DNA of 64,000 bases from Salicibibacter cibarius. Its GTDB lineage: Bacteria > Bacillota > Bacilli > Bacillales > Marinococcaceae. The translations under genes were made by a program, and so were the position numbers. Shown here piece by piece: positions 33,791-43,064 of this stretch; the first letter of the stretch is position 1; the number at the start of each line of letters is the position of its first letter. The DNA is taken from NCBI RefSeq assembly GCF_016495725.1, contig NZ_CP054705.1, forward strand, positions 806,001 through 870,000, written 5' to 3'. The notes beneath the pieces were generated by a model. The model was not told the origin of the DNA. It made no database searches and saw only the letters and a program-made list of their open reading frames with translations.

Positions 33791-34658
33791 TATGCTCGCC
33801 CCCTAGCTTGGCCACGAATAGATCTTCCAGAGTTAATGGCAGTTCTTCGTATAATAAGGGCTCGGTTTTCTGCAACTCGACTTCCAACTCTTGAAGATTT
33901 CCTTCCGCCAGACACGTGTACGCCCGTCCCGATTGCTGTAAAATATAAAAGTGATCCGAAAGCGAGTCCGGCATTTTTTCACGGTAGACGACCTGCCATT
34001 TTTTATAAATGTCACGTACCTCATCTAGCTGGAACGCTTCTGTAATCTCCCCTTCAGTGAGAATTAAAATTTGATCGGCCAAACTGTCCAACTCATCCAG
34101 GCGATGGGTGGCGATAATGATAGAAACCTCTTCTTTTGCCACTTCATCGAGCATAAAACGCATGATCTCTTTTTTCATAATGACATCAAGCCCGTCGGTC
34201 GGCTCATCGCGGAGGACGTATTCAGGCTTAGCAGCAAACGCAAGAATGAGCGAAAACAACGCTTTTCGACCTTTCGAATAATGTTTCACCTTTTTCGTTT
34301 TTGGCATTTGGAACCGATCCATTAATTCCTGAAAATAATCACGATCAAAGTTCTGATAAATATCTGCATATAATGACACGACATTGGAAACGGAATAATT
34401 TTTCAAAGCCTCGACACTATCGTCTACGTACAGAATGGACGCTTTTGCTTCAGGCTTTGCAAATACATCCTCACCGTTCACCGAAATCGTTCCCCGGTCG
34501 GGATCCACAACGGTAACCATCGTCCGTAACAATGTCGTTTTCCCGGCACCGTTTCGACCGACAATTCCGGTAATCGTTCCTTTCCCGACGGTAAATGTTA
34601 TGTCTGTTAATACTTGTTGGTTTCCCATCGTTTTGGAAACGTTTTGTACCTGTATCAT
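33780..34658 (-). CDS. ABC transporter ATPase of the YtrA-type operon
   Basis: 292 residues from ATG 34658, whose ATGA overlaps the stop of the regulator gene; a longer frame upstream lacks a site. Walker A VGRNGAGKTTLL (about 34-45), signature HYSKGRKALFSLI (about 128-140), Walker B EYVLRDEPTDGLD (about 148-160) and switch ATH (about 184-186). An Arg replaces a usually hydrophobic residue in Walker B (VLRDEP). Confidence 0.92.
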   Translation of the reverse strand: MIQVQNVSKTMGNQQVLTDITFTVGKGTITGIVGRNGAGKTTLLRTMVTVVDPDRGTISVNGEDVFAKPEAKASILYVDDSVEALKNYSVSNVVSLYADIYQNFDRDYFQELMDRFQMPKTKKVKHYSKGRKALFSLILAFAAKPEYVLRDEPTDGLDVIMKKEIMRFMLDEVAKEEVSIIIATHRLDELDSLADQILILTEGEITEAFQLDEVRDIYKKWQVVYREKMPDSLSDHFYILQQSGRAYTCLAEGNLQELEVELQKTEPLLYEELPLTLEDLFVAKLGGEHIAE

Positions 34659-35038
34659 GACTTTCCCCCAAATTGTTTGTAGTACCAAGCGACCCAGTCT
34701 TGCATCACTTCTTTTTCTATCCCGGCGTAGTATCCTTCGAGGACCACCTGCTTAAGCTTTGTCCGCACCGATTCGATATCTTTCGTTAGAATTTCCCCAG
34801 GCACTTGCTCTGTGATAAACGTCCCTCTCCCGCGCATCGTTACGATGATGCCCTCCCGCTCCAGTTCTTGATAGGCCTTGCTGACTGTATTCGGATTGAC
34901 GACGATTTGTGTGGATAATTCCCGTACGGACGGGATTTTGTCATCTACCTTTAACACCCCGCGAGCCACTTGTTCCTTAATTTGATTGATAATCTGGCGG
35001 TAAATCGGATCTCTACTCCGTGGATCAATGGATAGCAT
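34655..35038 (-). CDS. YtrA-family GntR regulator
   Basis: 127 residues, short form of the GntR family. Winged helix with PIYRQIINQIKEQVARGVLK (about 11-30) and VNPNTVSKAYQELEREGII (about 47-65), then GRGTFI and a short dimerisation helix. Typical YtrA proteins repress the adjacent ABC genes and are released by cell-wall-active compounds. A palindromic operator lies 25 bp before its start. Confidence 0.93.
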   Translation of the reverse strand: MLSIDPRSRDPIYRQIINQIKEQVARGVLKVDDKIPSVRELSTQIVVNPNTVSKAYQELEREGIIVTMRGRGTFITEQVPGEILTKDIESVRTKLKQVVLEGYYAGIEKEVMQDWVAWYYKQFGGKS

Positions 35039-35062
35039 AAGTTAGTTCCCTCCCTGGGGTGA

Positions 35063-35095
35063 ACTAATTGTATTAGTTAAAATAATACAATTAGT
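35063..35095. promoter_or_regulatory. Operator of the YtrA-type operon
   Basis: ACTAATTGTATT and AATACAATTAGT form a perfect 12-bp inverted repeat with a 9-bp centre. It lies upstream of the GntR gene and is expected to be its binding site. Confidence 0.7.
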
Positions 35096-35208
35096 ATAAG
35101 GTGAGAGAAAATGACTGTCAATAAAAAATACGTACTGTTTTATTGTCGAATAATTCTTTTACCGTTCGCACACGTTAAACCTATAGCTATTTCCAAAAGG
35201 TGACGTGT

Positions 35209-36702
35209 ATGTTTAAGCGATTTCAAAAAGAAAAAATAAACCATCGAAGGAAAAAGACGTTTCAATACATCTTGACTAAGTTTCAAAAATCTGCAGATTT
35301 TGTTTCCTTTCGTGTGTCTGATGAAAGTCCGTTTTGTTTTCATTACTTGGATTCTGTCGTGGATGATCGTACGATCCATGATGAAGCACTGGCTTACACA
35401 AAGCGTAAAGATATGCATACACTCATGGGTCTTCAACAAGCGATCCCCCTTGAAGAAGCCAAAATTGTTTGTGAGGGCGATTTGATTGAAGCGCATTTTT
35501 TGCGAGGGCACATTATTATTCAAAAGAAAGACGAATACGATGAGGTGCTTAGCCTTCCGGCAGAATTAATTGAAAAGAGGACCGTTGAAACGCCGGAAAA
35601 TGAATTCACCGTTGTTGGTCCCAACGAAGCTTTTATCGAATCCATCGATGTTAATTTGAATCTGATACGTAAACGAATGCGTACATCAGACCTCGTAGTT
35701 GAAGAAATCACACTTGGACGCCTTAGCCAAAGCCGGGTGGCGATTTTGTACATAGAAGGCTTGACGAACCGGCAGCTTGTACAAACCTTAAGGCAACGGA
35801 TCCAAGATGTCGATTATGATGAACTCGTTGATATTTCTCAAATTAACCAATTTATTACGGACTACCCGAATTCCCATATCCCGCAACTGTTGGAAACAGA
35901 ACGGCCGGAACGTGTCACATCGGGATTAGTAGAAGGGAAAGTCGCGTTTATGATGGATGGATCTCCACACGCGACGCTCGGCCCAACCAATTTCATGGAA
36001 TTTTTTGCGTCCCCGGATGATCATTATATGCTCTGGCCTATAGGCTCGGCGCTTCGTTTGATTCGGATCGTAGCCCTTTTATTTTCGGTGCATGCCACGT
36101 CCTTTTATATTGCCGTAACTTCTTTTCACCATGAAGTGGTCCCCGATGAATTATTGGATACGCTCATCGCATCAAGAATCGAGGTTCCTTATCCTCCGAT
36201 TGTGGAGGTCATCGTTCTTGAGGTGACGGTTGAGTTGCTCCGGGAAGCAGGGGCAAGGCTCCCGAGCCGTATCGGGCAAACAATAGGGATTGTCGGCGGG
36301 ATTGTCATCGGGACAGCTGTCGTTGAGGCATCGCTGGCAAGCAGTGTGCTTTTGATCATGATCGGGATTACGGCGTTGGCCTCCTTTACGGCACCGATCT
36401 ATACCATGGGCAATACGATTCGGTTGATCCGCTTCCCTTTTATTATTTTCGCGCAGTTCTTCGGTATATTTGGCATGGCCTTCTGCTCGGGACTGTACCT
36501 CTATCATTTATTCAAGTTGACATCATTGGGATATCCGTATTTGGCTCCCCTTTATCCTTTGCGTGTGAAGGATCTTCGAGATGTGGTTATCAAGATGCCG
36601 ATTCAAAAGCAGCAGAAAAGACCGGCGGTCCTACGGCCGCAAAAACGGAAACGGTTTAATGTGAAGCATCGAAAAACGATCCCTAAAGATATCGAGGAGT
36701 AG
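35209..36702 (+). CDS. GerA-type spore germinant receptor subunit A
   Basis: 497 residues from ATG 35209 (AAAGGTGA in front); an in-frame GTG at 35200 lies within that site. A long soluble N-terminal region (about 1-280, with ESIDVNLNLIRKRMRTSDL) is followed by the membrane part with about five helices and EVPYPPIVEVIVLEVTVELLREAGARLP, a GerA-family hallmark. The C-terminal tail is very basic. With the next two genes it forms a receptor in the inner spore membrane that senses nutrients. It is not clear which paralogue this is. Confidence 0.95.
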   Translation: MFKRFQKEKINHRRKKTFQYILTKFQKSADFVSFRVSDESPFCFHYLDSVVDDRTIHDEALAYTKRKDMHTLMGLQQAIPLEEAKIVCEGDLIEAHFLRGHIIIQKKDEYDEVLSLPAELIEKRTVETPENEFTVVGPNEAFIESIDVNLNLIRKRMRTSDLVVEEITLGRLSQSRVAILYIEGLTNRQLVQTLRQRIQDVDYDELVDISQINQFITDYPNSHIPQLLETERPERVTSGLVEGKVAFMMDGSPHATLGPTNFMEFFASPDDHYMLWPIGSALRLIRIVALLFSVHATSFYIAVTSFHHEVVPDELLDTLIASRIEVPYPPIVEVIVLEVTVELLREAGARLPSRIGQTIGIVGGIVIGTAVVEASLASSVLLIMIGITALASFTAPIYTMGNTIRLIRFPFIIFAQFFGIFGMAFCSGLYLYHLFKLTSLGYPYLAPLYPLRVKDLRDVVIKMPIQKQQKRPAVLRPQKRKRFNVKHRKTIPKDIEE

Positions 36703-36706
36703 GTAT

Positions 36707-37768
36707 ATGCACGAACAAACGATGAAAACGAGGCAAATATCCCCGTTTTTAACATTTTTTATTGTGACTGTGATGCAAGTCGGCGTAGGTGTCTTTACGT
36801 TTCAACGCCTTCTCGTCGATATTGCCGGTCATGATGGTTGGATCGCGATCATTTTTTCTGCAGTAATGGTCCATATCGTCATCGGGCTAGCCTATCACAT
36901 GCTGAGGGAAGACGAGACAATCATCGATGTTCAAAAAAGAATTTTCGGGAGAATCTTCGGAAGCTTTCTAGGTTTGTATTGGATCTTTTATTATAGTTTG
37001 TTTGTGCTTGTTATTTTGGTGAGCTACGTGGAAATTCTTCGTGTTTGGCTATTTCCCGAAGTTTATAGCGGGGTCCTTTTCTTCATTACGTTGTTTCTCG
37101 TTTATTTATTTGTAGGGGGCGGACTGCGAATGATAACGGGCATGAGTGTGCTGTCCGTTGTGTTGGCGATTCCTTTTCTTTTTTTTAGTCGCTTTCCCTA
37201 CGGCCAACTGCAATTGGGGAGTCTATTTCCCATATGGGATCATTCCATCATGGATATAGCCATGGCGGGGCAAACGATGACGTTTCAATTTTTAGGCTTT
37301 GAAATTCTTTTTATGGCCTACCCTTTTATTAAAGAGGCACCGCGATCGCAAAAATGGGCGCATTTCAGTGTCATTATCAGTACTATGGTTTATCTGTTTA
37401 TTTTCATTCTCCCTGTGCTTTATTTCCATGAACATCATATCTCGACGATTTTATGGCCAACGCTTTCCTTGTGGCGAATGGAGTATATCGGGGTGTCTAT
37501 ATGGTTTATGATACTCGTACCGAATTTGGCGTTAGGGTTATGGGCGGCTAGCCGTGCTGTGAAACAAACGATTAAAATCTCCCAACGACGTTCACTGCAA
37601 GGACTTACGCTCTTTGTTTTTGCTGCTGCTTTCTTTTTCGTTACACGGTGGGAAGTTGAGGCGCTGTCATCGTTTACAGGTAACTTGGGTTTTTATTCCG
37701 TATTTGTTTATCTGCCATTGTTATATGTGATCGAAATGATCGTAACGAAATGGAGGGAGCGCCGGTGA
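36707..37768 (+). CDS. GerB-type spore germinant receptor subunit B
   Basis: 353 residues, ten membrane segments, related to amino acid permeases (spore permease family). It starts 4 bp after gerA and its stop overlaps the gerC start. Segment ISPFLTFFIVTVMQVGVGVF at the start and GWIAIIFSAVMVHIVIGL are typical. It is thought to form the germinant-binding core. Confidence 0.93.
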   Translation: MHEQTMKTRQISPFLTFFIVTVMQVGVGVFTFQRLLVDIAGHDGWIAIIFSAVMVHIVIGLAYHMLREDETIIDVQKRIFGRIFGSFLGLYWIFYYSLFVLVILVSYVEILRVWLFPEVYSGVLFFITLFLVYLFVGGGLRMITGMSVLSVVLAIPFLFFSRFPYGQLQLGSLFPIWDHSIMDIAMAGQTMTFQFLGFEILFMAYPFIKEAPRSQKWAHFSVIISTMVYLFIFILPVLYFHEHHISTILWPTLSLWRMEYIGVSIWFMILVPNLALGLWAASRAVKQTIKISQRRSLQGLTLFVFAAAFFFVTRWEVEALSSFTGNLGFYSVFVYLPLLYVIEMIVTKWRERR

Positions 37769-38850
37769 TCAAACGTATGTGTATTTTTTCCCTTGCGTTG
37801 GTGTTTTTTGTAGGCGGTTGTAGCCCTCAGGTTAATTATGTGGAAGAGATCCAATACATTCAGGCAATGGGCCATGATTTTGAAGAAGGAGAACACCTGG
37901 TCACCGGTTTAACGACCATTTTTACAGCTGCGGAAGATACATTGCCGGAAAACCATGCGATAAACGTCTCCGGCGAATCGCTTGAAACCCTTTATGATTC
38001 CCTTCAAGCGGACTCGCCTCGCTATGTGGATACGGGCCGAACGCGTGTGCATTTGTTTCATGAAGATTTTGCCGCTCAAGAAGGGGTCTTTCGAGTGCTT
38101 GATACGGTCCAAAGAAATCCTATGATCAATCAGGACATGAAGGTGGCAATTACACGTGAACCTGCACGGGAGATGTTGGAGAGTGAGTACGCTTTTCAAT
38201 TGCCGATCTTTCGTTATATACAAAATGTGATTGAATGGAATCAGAAGGAACAGATGCCGCACACGAGTTTGCATGATTTTATGTATAATTACTATGCGGA
38301 AGGGGCTGATCCTTATCTCCCGTTGCTGGAAAAACAAGAGGACAATGTGAGGGTTGCCGGGTTGGCTTTATTTCAGGGAGATATGTTCGTTGATGAGATC
38401 ACCCTCGAAGAGATGCAAACCTTTCGATCTCTCATTGAATCTACGGATGGGGGTACTTTTCATGTGAAGCTTAATGAAAATGATGGGGTGACGTTTCATC
38501 ATATCTCGTCCAACCCGAATTGGACGATCAACCAGGAGCCGGATGGTACGCACGTACAGGTGGATGTGGAAATGGAAGGGGGAATTCGACAAGCGTACGG
38601 CATTGAAGGGTATGAACAGGAAAATATGGAGAAATTGAAGCAACTCGCCACGGAAGAATTTGAACGCCGGATGAATGAGGTTATTCAAAGCTTTCAAGGA
38701 CGAAACATTGATCCGATCGGTATTGGGGAGCGTGTGGGACAAAATGTCCGGGGGCTTGATATTCAGCAGTGGGAAGAAGAAGCTTACCCGGACGTAGACG
38801 TCGATGTTAACGTCGATTTCACCATTGATAATACAGGTGCGGTGGAATGA
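37765..38850 (+). CDS. GerC-type spore germinant receptor lipoprotein
   Basis: 361 residues starting at GTG 37765, overlapping the gerB stop (GTGA), with GGAGGGAG in front. Signal peptide ends in the lipobox VGGC (Cys about 18). Family features follow: YVEEIQYIQAMGHDFEEG, then three domains ending with FQGRNIDPIGIGERV and a late DIQQWEEEAYPDVDVDVNVD. It anchors at the outer face of the inner spore membrane. Confidence 0.93.
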   Translation: MIKRMCIFSLALVFFVGGCSPQVNYVEEIQYIQAMGHDFEEGEHLVTGLTTIFTAAEDTLPENHAINVSGESLETLYDSLQADSPRYVDTGRTRVHLFHEDFAAQEGVFRVLDTVQRNPMINQDMKVAITREPAREMLESEYAFQLPIFRYIQNVIEWNQKEQMPHTSLHDFMYNYYAEGADPYLPLLEKQEDNVRVAGLALFQGDMFVDEITLEEMQTFRSLIESTDGGTFHVKLNENDGVTFHHISSNPNWTINQEPDGTHVQVDVEMEGGIRQAYGIEGYEQENMEKLKQLATEEFERRMNEVIQSFQGRNIDPIGIGERVGQNVRGLDIQQWEEEAYPDVDVDVNVDFTIDNTGAVE

Positions 38851-38858
38851 ACACTCGG

Positions 38859-39005
38859 TCAGAGAAATATCCCCAGCAAAATCAATGCGCCGACGATGAG
38901 TATGACGATCGAGATTGTTCGAAGTAAACAGCCGATGCCCCGCATGATGACCGGAAAGAAAAAGATGACCATTATGATAATAATGATGAGCGTGAGCGGA
39001 TCCAT
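38859..39005 (-). CDS. Small two-span membrane protein
   Basis: 48 residues starting at ATG 39005 (AAGGAGGACG in front, 5 nt). Starts MDPLTLIIIIIMVIFFFPVI; almost wholly hydrophobic. The frame is open 25 codons upstream but without a site. It lies convergent to the ger operon with only 8 bp between stops. Family unknown. Confidence 0.6.
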   Translation of the reverse strand: MDPLTLIIIIIMVIFFFPVIMRGIGCLLRTISIVILIVGALILLGIFL

Positions 39006-39155
39006 TTTACGTCCTCCTTGACGTTTTATTATGGTATAATGCGCTAACAATATTTTAAAGGAAACTTCATTAAAAATCATGGTGCAAAAGGGTCAAAAGT
39101 TAACATAGGAAGGTCAAGGACACAATGAGACAGCGCTGATCGGAGGTTTTTGTTA

Positions 39156-39294
39156 ATGGAAGGGACAAAATGCAGATTATGAAGGATATTATGATGTGAA
39201 GGTTCCCCACGAAGAAAAGAAATTGTTGCAGGCGCTGGAAGGTGATAATCCTATATTGTCTGAAGATGAAATTAATAAAATATTAAGGCGTTAG
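39156..39294 (+). pseudogene. Small acidic protein, frameshifted
   Basis: ATG 39156 follows a strong CGGAGG site but meets a stop after 8 codons. One added base in the AAAA run (39167-39170) would give a frame that reads YEGYYDVKVPHEEKKLLQAL and ends SEDEINKILRR at 39294, about 46 residues. The clean downstream frame and ribosome site support a small gene with a single lesion. Confidence 0.5.
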
Positions 39295-39372
39295 TGGTAT
39301 TTTCAGAAATTCTGATAGCTCAAATCGCCGGTTTGCAGTGCAGCAAGCGCCGTAACATCGGACACTTGGGAG

Positions 39373-39778
39373 AGTAATCCCTCAGGAGGAAGCCGAGCTG
39401 GTCTGAGAGGAACAAGAGAAGCAAAGTAATCCCTCAGGAGGAAGTCGAGCTGGTCTGAGAGGAACAAGAGAAGCAAAGTAATCCCTCAGCCGGAGGTCGA
39501 GCTGGTCTGAGAGGAACAAGAGAAGCAAAGTAATCCCTCAGGAGGAAGTCGAGCTGGTCTGAGAGGAACAAGAGAAGCAAAGTAATCCCTCAGGAGGAAG
39601 TCGAGCTGGTCTGAGAGGAACAAGAGAAGCAAAGTAATCCCTCAGGAGGAAGTCGAGCTGGTCTGAGAGGAACAAGAGAAGCAAAGTAATCCCTCAGGAG
39701 GAAGTCGGGCTGGTCTGAGAGGAACAAGAGAAGCAAAGTAATCCCTCAGGAGGAAGTCGGGCTACTCTGAGAGGAACA
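39373..39778. repeat. Tandem array A2, eight 52-bp units
   Basis: AGTAATCCCTCAG starts each unit at 39373, 39425, 39477, 39529, 39581, 39633, 39685 and 39737, exactly 52 bp apart. Units are nearly identical; unit 3 has CCGGAGGTC instead of GAGGAAGTC and the last two carry TCGGGCT. Each holds CCCTCAG and CTGAGAGG as arms of a hairpin and a spacer AACAAGAGAAGCAA. High unit identity points to recent homogenisation or expansion. Confidence 0.95.
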
Positions 39779-40162
39779 AAAAACCATGGGATCTACAAGA
39801 TTTTCATTATTTTCCTGTTCATCAAGTCCTTATTCGTCATATGCCAGTTGATCTGAGAATGGTATTAATATCTGTCGGAAAATCAGATCCATACAAAGTT
39901 TTTTATCGACTCGTGGGTAACAGCATAGAAATCTTTTTGGTAAGGCATCCCCGACAAAAGCAACTGATAAATCGACGATTTTTCCTTCCTCATTGATATC
40001 GTTTTTTTCAGGAGACCGGGCATTGTCATGATCAAACGACAATAAATCTGGCGTCTGCTGATAAGTTTACACCTCTTATTGTAATGTCAAAATCAGTCGG
40101 GCGGCCTGTTTTCGTTTTGTCATCTATGATAGAAAGTATGAGAAAATTTGGGAGAAATAAAG
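39779..40162. other. Intergenic region without a recognised gene
   Basis: A minus-strand frame at 39830-40042 is open for 70 codons but has no ribosome site and no recognisable motif. Nothing else is seen. Confidence 0.4.
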
Positions 40163-40618
40163 TTGAGCATGGAGTTGATGATGATGGATACGGCTGAACG
40201 ACAAACATGGTTGATGGTTGCTTCTGATACAGCTGCTACCTTCCGCTGGGAGCATATATTAACGAGTCAGGCGCCTGTTTTTTGGGGAATGAGAAGATTG
40301 CCACGTAACTTTAGAATGGCTTGGGATGGGGATTTGATTTTATGTTACCGAAGCGGCAGTGAAAAGAGGGGATTGGTCGGCGTGGCAGAGGTGGAGGAAG
40401 GTTTCAATGATGATGGTATCACCGTTAGGGGAATTGCTGAATTCCAACAGATCATTCATTACGATGAATTTAAAAATGATCCCATTTACCGAGGCACTGA
40501 GGCAGGACGTTTGCGAAATCGGGGAACACTTTTTCATGTTCATGACGCGTTTGTGCAGTGGGTAAAAAACAGACTGGAAGAAGAGGGAGATACTGTATCG
40601 GCAGCGTATTTATCATGA
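40163..40618 (+). CDS. EVE-domain (PUA-like) protein
   Basis: About 151 residues if started at TTG 40163 (GGGAG 8 nt before); ATG 40169 is an alternative. The core WLMVASDTAATFRWEHI, then FWGMRRLPRNFRMAWDGDLI and LCYRSGSEKRGLVGVAEVEE are the strands and the conserved G-D-x-I-x-x-Y pattern of EVE domains. Such domains bind modified bases in DNA or RNA and are common in defence or RNA-modification loci. No partner gene is adjacent here. Confidence 0.75.
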   Translation: MSMELMMMDTAERQTWLMVASDTAATFRWEHILTSQAPVFWGMRRLPRNFRMAWDGDLILCYRSGSEKRGLVGVAEVEEGFNDDGITVRGIAEFQQIIHYDEFKNDPIYRGTEAGRLRNRGTLFHVHDAFVQWVKNRLEEEGDTVSAAYLS

Positions 40619-40781
40619 CCTCCAGCCTCCATGAAGCGTACATGAAGACCGAAATTCAGTTGCCCGCATTGATTCGGTCATCATAAAGCTTTCATGAGGC
40701 CCTAACCGGGGAAATCGCCCTCATTCTCGTCGCCATAAGACACTCTATGGAAATATTCCCCTCTTCCTTCCCTCTTCTTAT

Positions 40782-42036
40782 TCAACCCCCCTCTTCATGG
40801 ATAGTTGCTAACCGTTGATCAGACGGCAGAAATATGGTGAGAACTCCAAGTAATGGGAGGGCGCCGATGAAGATCATCGTATTGGTTACGCCGACCATAT
40901 CCATTAATGCTCCGAGTCCGATGGAACCGACAGCCCCCATCCCGAATGCCAACCCTACGATCAGCCCCGATGCCATGCCGATGCTTCCCGGAAATAAATC
41001 TTGGGCGTATATGACAGAAACGGCGAAACTGGAAATGATAATAAAACCGATGAGTGGCGAGTAACGGATAAAGCAAAAAAGACGGGACGTGCGGCAGAAC
41101 CATCGTGAGCGGCGCTGCTCCCAGAAAAGACATCATGATTACATTGCGTTTGCCCAACCGATCGGCAAGCGGTCCACCGCAAAACGTGCCGACTGCACCT
41201 GCAGCCAAAAAAATAAACAGGTAAATTTGCGCCTCCTGAATCGTCAATCCATAGTTTTCAATCAAATGAAAAGCGTAAAAATTTGTCATTCCAGCTTGAA
41301 ACCATGAACGGGCAAAAACAAGAAATACGAGCAACACAATGGAAAACATCAACAATTTGCGGGCCGGATGCTTCGTTTTTGCTTGCTCTCCGGTCATTTT
41401 TTTCGTTTTCTTCTTGGTTACCGGGTTTTGTTTGGCATACCAGCGGGCAATGTATACTAATAATCCAATTGCAATAGCAGCAACGATTGTGAACCAAAGC
41501 GCGCCAATTTGGCCGAGGGGAACGAGCAGGAGCGCGGTAATCACTGGTGCCAAGGCTTGCCCGCCATTGCCGCCAACTTGATAAATCGATTGGGCAAGCC
41601 CGCGGCGTCCGCCTGCTGCCATGTTCGCCACGCGCGACCCTTCGGGGTGAAACGTTGCTGAACCGATGCCGATGAAAATAACGGAGGCGACGATAAACCA
41701 AAAAGAGGGCGCGATCGCGAGCCCGAGGACGCCGACAAATGTAAAACATAATCCGATCGGCAATGCATAGGGCGATGGTCTTTGATCGGTGTACCAACCG
41801 ACAAGCGGTTGCGCAAGTGAAGCTGTTGCGTTCAAGGCAAAGGCAACAATCCCCAGTTGCGTAAAGGTCAACCCCATGGAACCTTCCAATATGGGAAACA
41901 TCGCGGGAACAACCGCTTGAATCGAATCATTTAATAAATGCACAAATCCAATCACAATGAGAATGCGATACATCGTTGGTTCAGGGAGCGCCGACGGTCG
42001 GGTCGTACCCATGTTCATTGCCATATTGATCACCAT
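40782..42036 (-). pseudogene. Fsr-type MFS efflux transporter, frameshifted near the C-terminus
   Basis: The first frame from 42036 gives the N-terminal 320 residues of a fosmidomycin-resistance-type MFS pump (FVHLLNDSIQAVVPAMFPIL, ATFHPEGSRVA, GGPLADRLGKRNVIMMSFLG). It then goes out of frame near 41075 in a run of six T (minus strand). The correct C-terminus continues in another frame (MASGLIVGLAFGMGAVGSIG) and stops at 40782. Restored length would be about 418 residues. Either inactive or an assembly error. Confidence 0.85.
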
Positions 42037-42247
42037 TTCACTAAAAAAGAAATATTCATTTAATCATGGCATAGGAATGGGGGGAATACAAATATTGTGA
42101 ATCGAAAAAATAAAGTAGATGTACTATAACAAAAGTCTATATTTTAGAAGGGAAAAGGTAAATGAATTGACTTCATAAGTAAAATGTGTGATTTTATTAT
42201 TAACAAGCAGTATATTTTGGTTACAGTAAGGAATGAGGGGGATAGTG

Positions 42248-42505
42248 ATGGAGAATCAAACAGCTGTCGAAAGTAAGCCGAAAAGCGGCATGGCGACTGC
42301 TGCCTTCATATTGGGACTTGTAAACTTAATTTTTTGGTTAATCCCGATCTTGGGCTTCCCGATCGGCATTGTGGCGATCATTTTGGGTGCGCTCAGTTTA
42401 AAAGCCGCGAATCGATGGGCAGCAATTACTGGGATCGTGGTTGGGGCAATTACATTTATCCTAACGTTGATTAACGCAGTCCTTGGAGCTTTAATGTTTA
42501 TGTAA
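42248..42505 (+). CDS. DUF4190 membrane protein
   Basis: 85 residues from ATG 42248 with GAGGGGGA in front. Two membrane helices around a GFPIGIVAIILGALSLK hairpin, with GMATAAFILGLVNL at the start, the DUF4190 pattern. Role unknown. Confidence 0.8.
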   Translation: MENQTAVESKPKSGMATAAFILGLVNLIFWLIPILGFPIGIVAIILGALSLKAANRWAAITGIVVGAITFILTLINAVLGALMFM

Positions 42506-42582
42506 ACTATCAAGACCTTTCCCATCATTATTGGTGGGAATTTTCTTCGATGAAAAATTGGAAGCGAGAGGAGGTGGTGGGA

Positions 42583-42927
42583 TTGGAACGAGAGAAACAA
42601 ATCGAAATTCGAAAATTAACGATTCCAAGTGTTTTGAAGGCAACGAGCTATTTCTTGGTGATCCCGATTGCTTTGTCCGGAATTTTTGTGATTTTTTGGT
42701 CGTTATTTATAACGGTCCTGGAAGGTCCAATGGGGCTTATCGGCTTGCCGCTTTTCCTAATCGGAGTCATTTTTTATGTCGGTCTATATTTTGGAATTAC
42801 GGCGCTCGTCACACTCATCTATAATTTGTTCGCGGGGAAGTTTGGCGGTTTGGTTATGACGGTTCGTGACGTCGATACACAAGGGTCGAATTATGAAAAT
42901 CATATGGATGATGTATCACAAGTGTAG
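42583..42927 (+). CDS. Membrane protein, hypothetical
   Basis: 114 residues starting at TTG 42583, which has GAGGAGG 8 nt before it; an ATG at 42550 in the same frame has none. Two membrane helices (about 25-47 and 53-82), then a NLFAGKFGGLVMTV segment. The latter is reminiscent of DUF3566-type membrane proteins. Follows the DUF4190 gene by 77 bp. Confidence 0.6.
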   Translation: MEREKQIEIRKLTIPSVLKATSYFLVIPIALSGIFVIFWSLFITVLEGPMGLIGLPLFLIGVIFYVGLYFGITALVTLIYNLFAGKFGGLVMTVRDVDTQGSNYENHMDDVSQV

Positions 42928-42937
42928 TTTGTCTAAT

Positions 42938-42980
42938 AAAAAACCGATCTTCATAGTAACAAAGTGAAAATCGGTTTTTT
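42938..42980 (+). terminator. Terminator
   Basis: AAAAAACCGAT and ATCGGTTTTTT form a perfect 11-bp stem including the A and T runs. It ends the 42583-42927 gene. Confidence 0.9.
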
Positions 42981-43064
42981 CTTCGATGTAAAATTTATTT
43001 TTTTCAAATGATAATGTGTTATGATAAAAGTGGAACGAGCTTGAAAGAAAAGGAGTGCATGCTG

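Noticed and set aside
35150-35190. Sigma-G promoter before the ger operon
   Set aside because: CGAATA and CACACGT are loosely similar to the -35 and -10 consensus, but the match is too poor to call.
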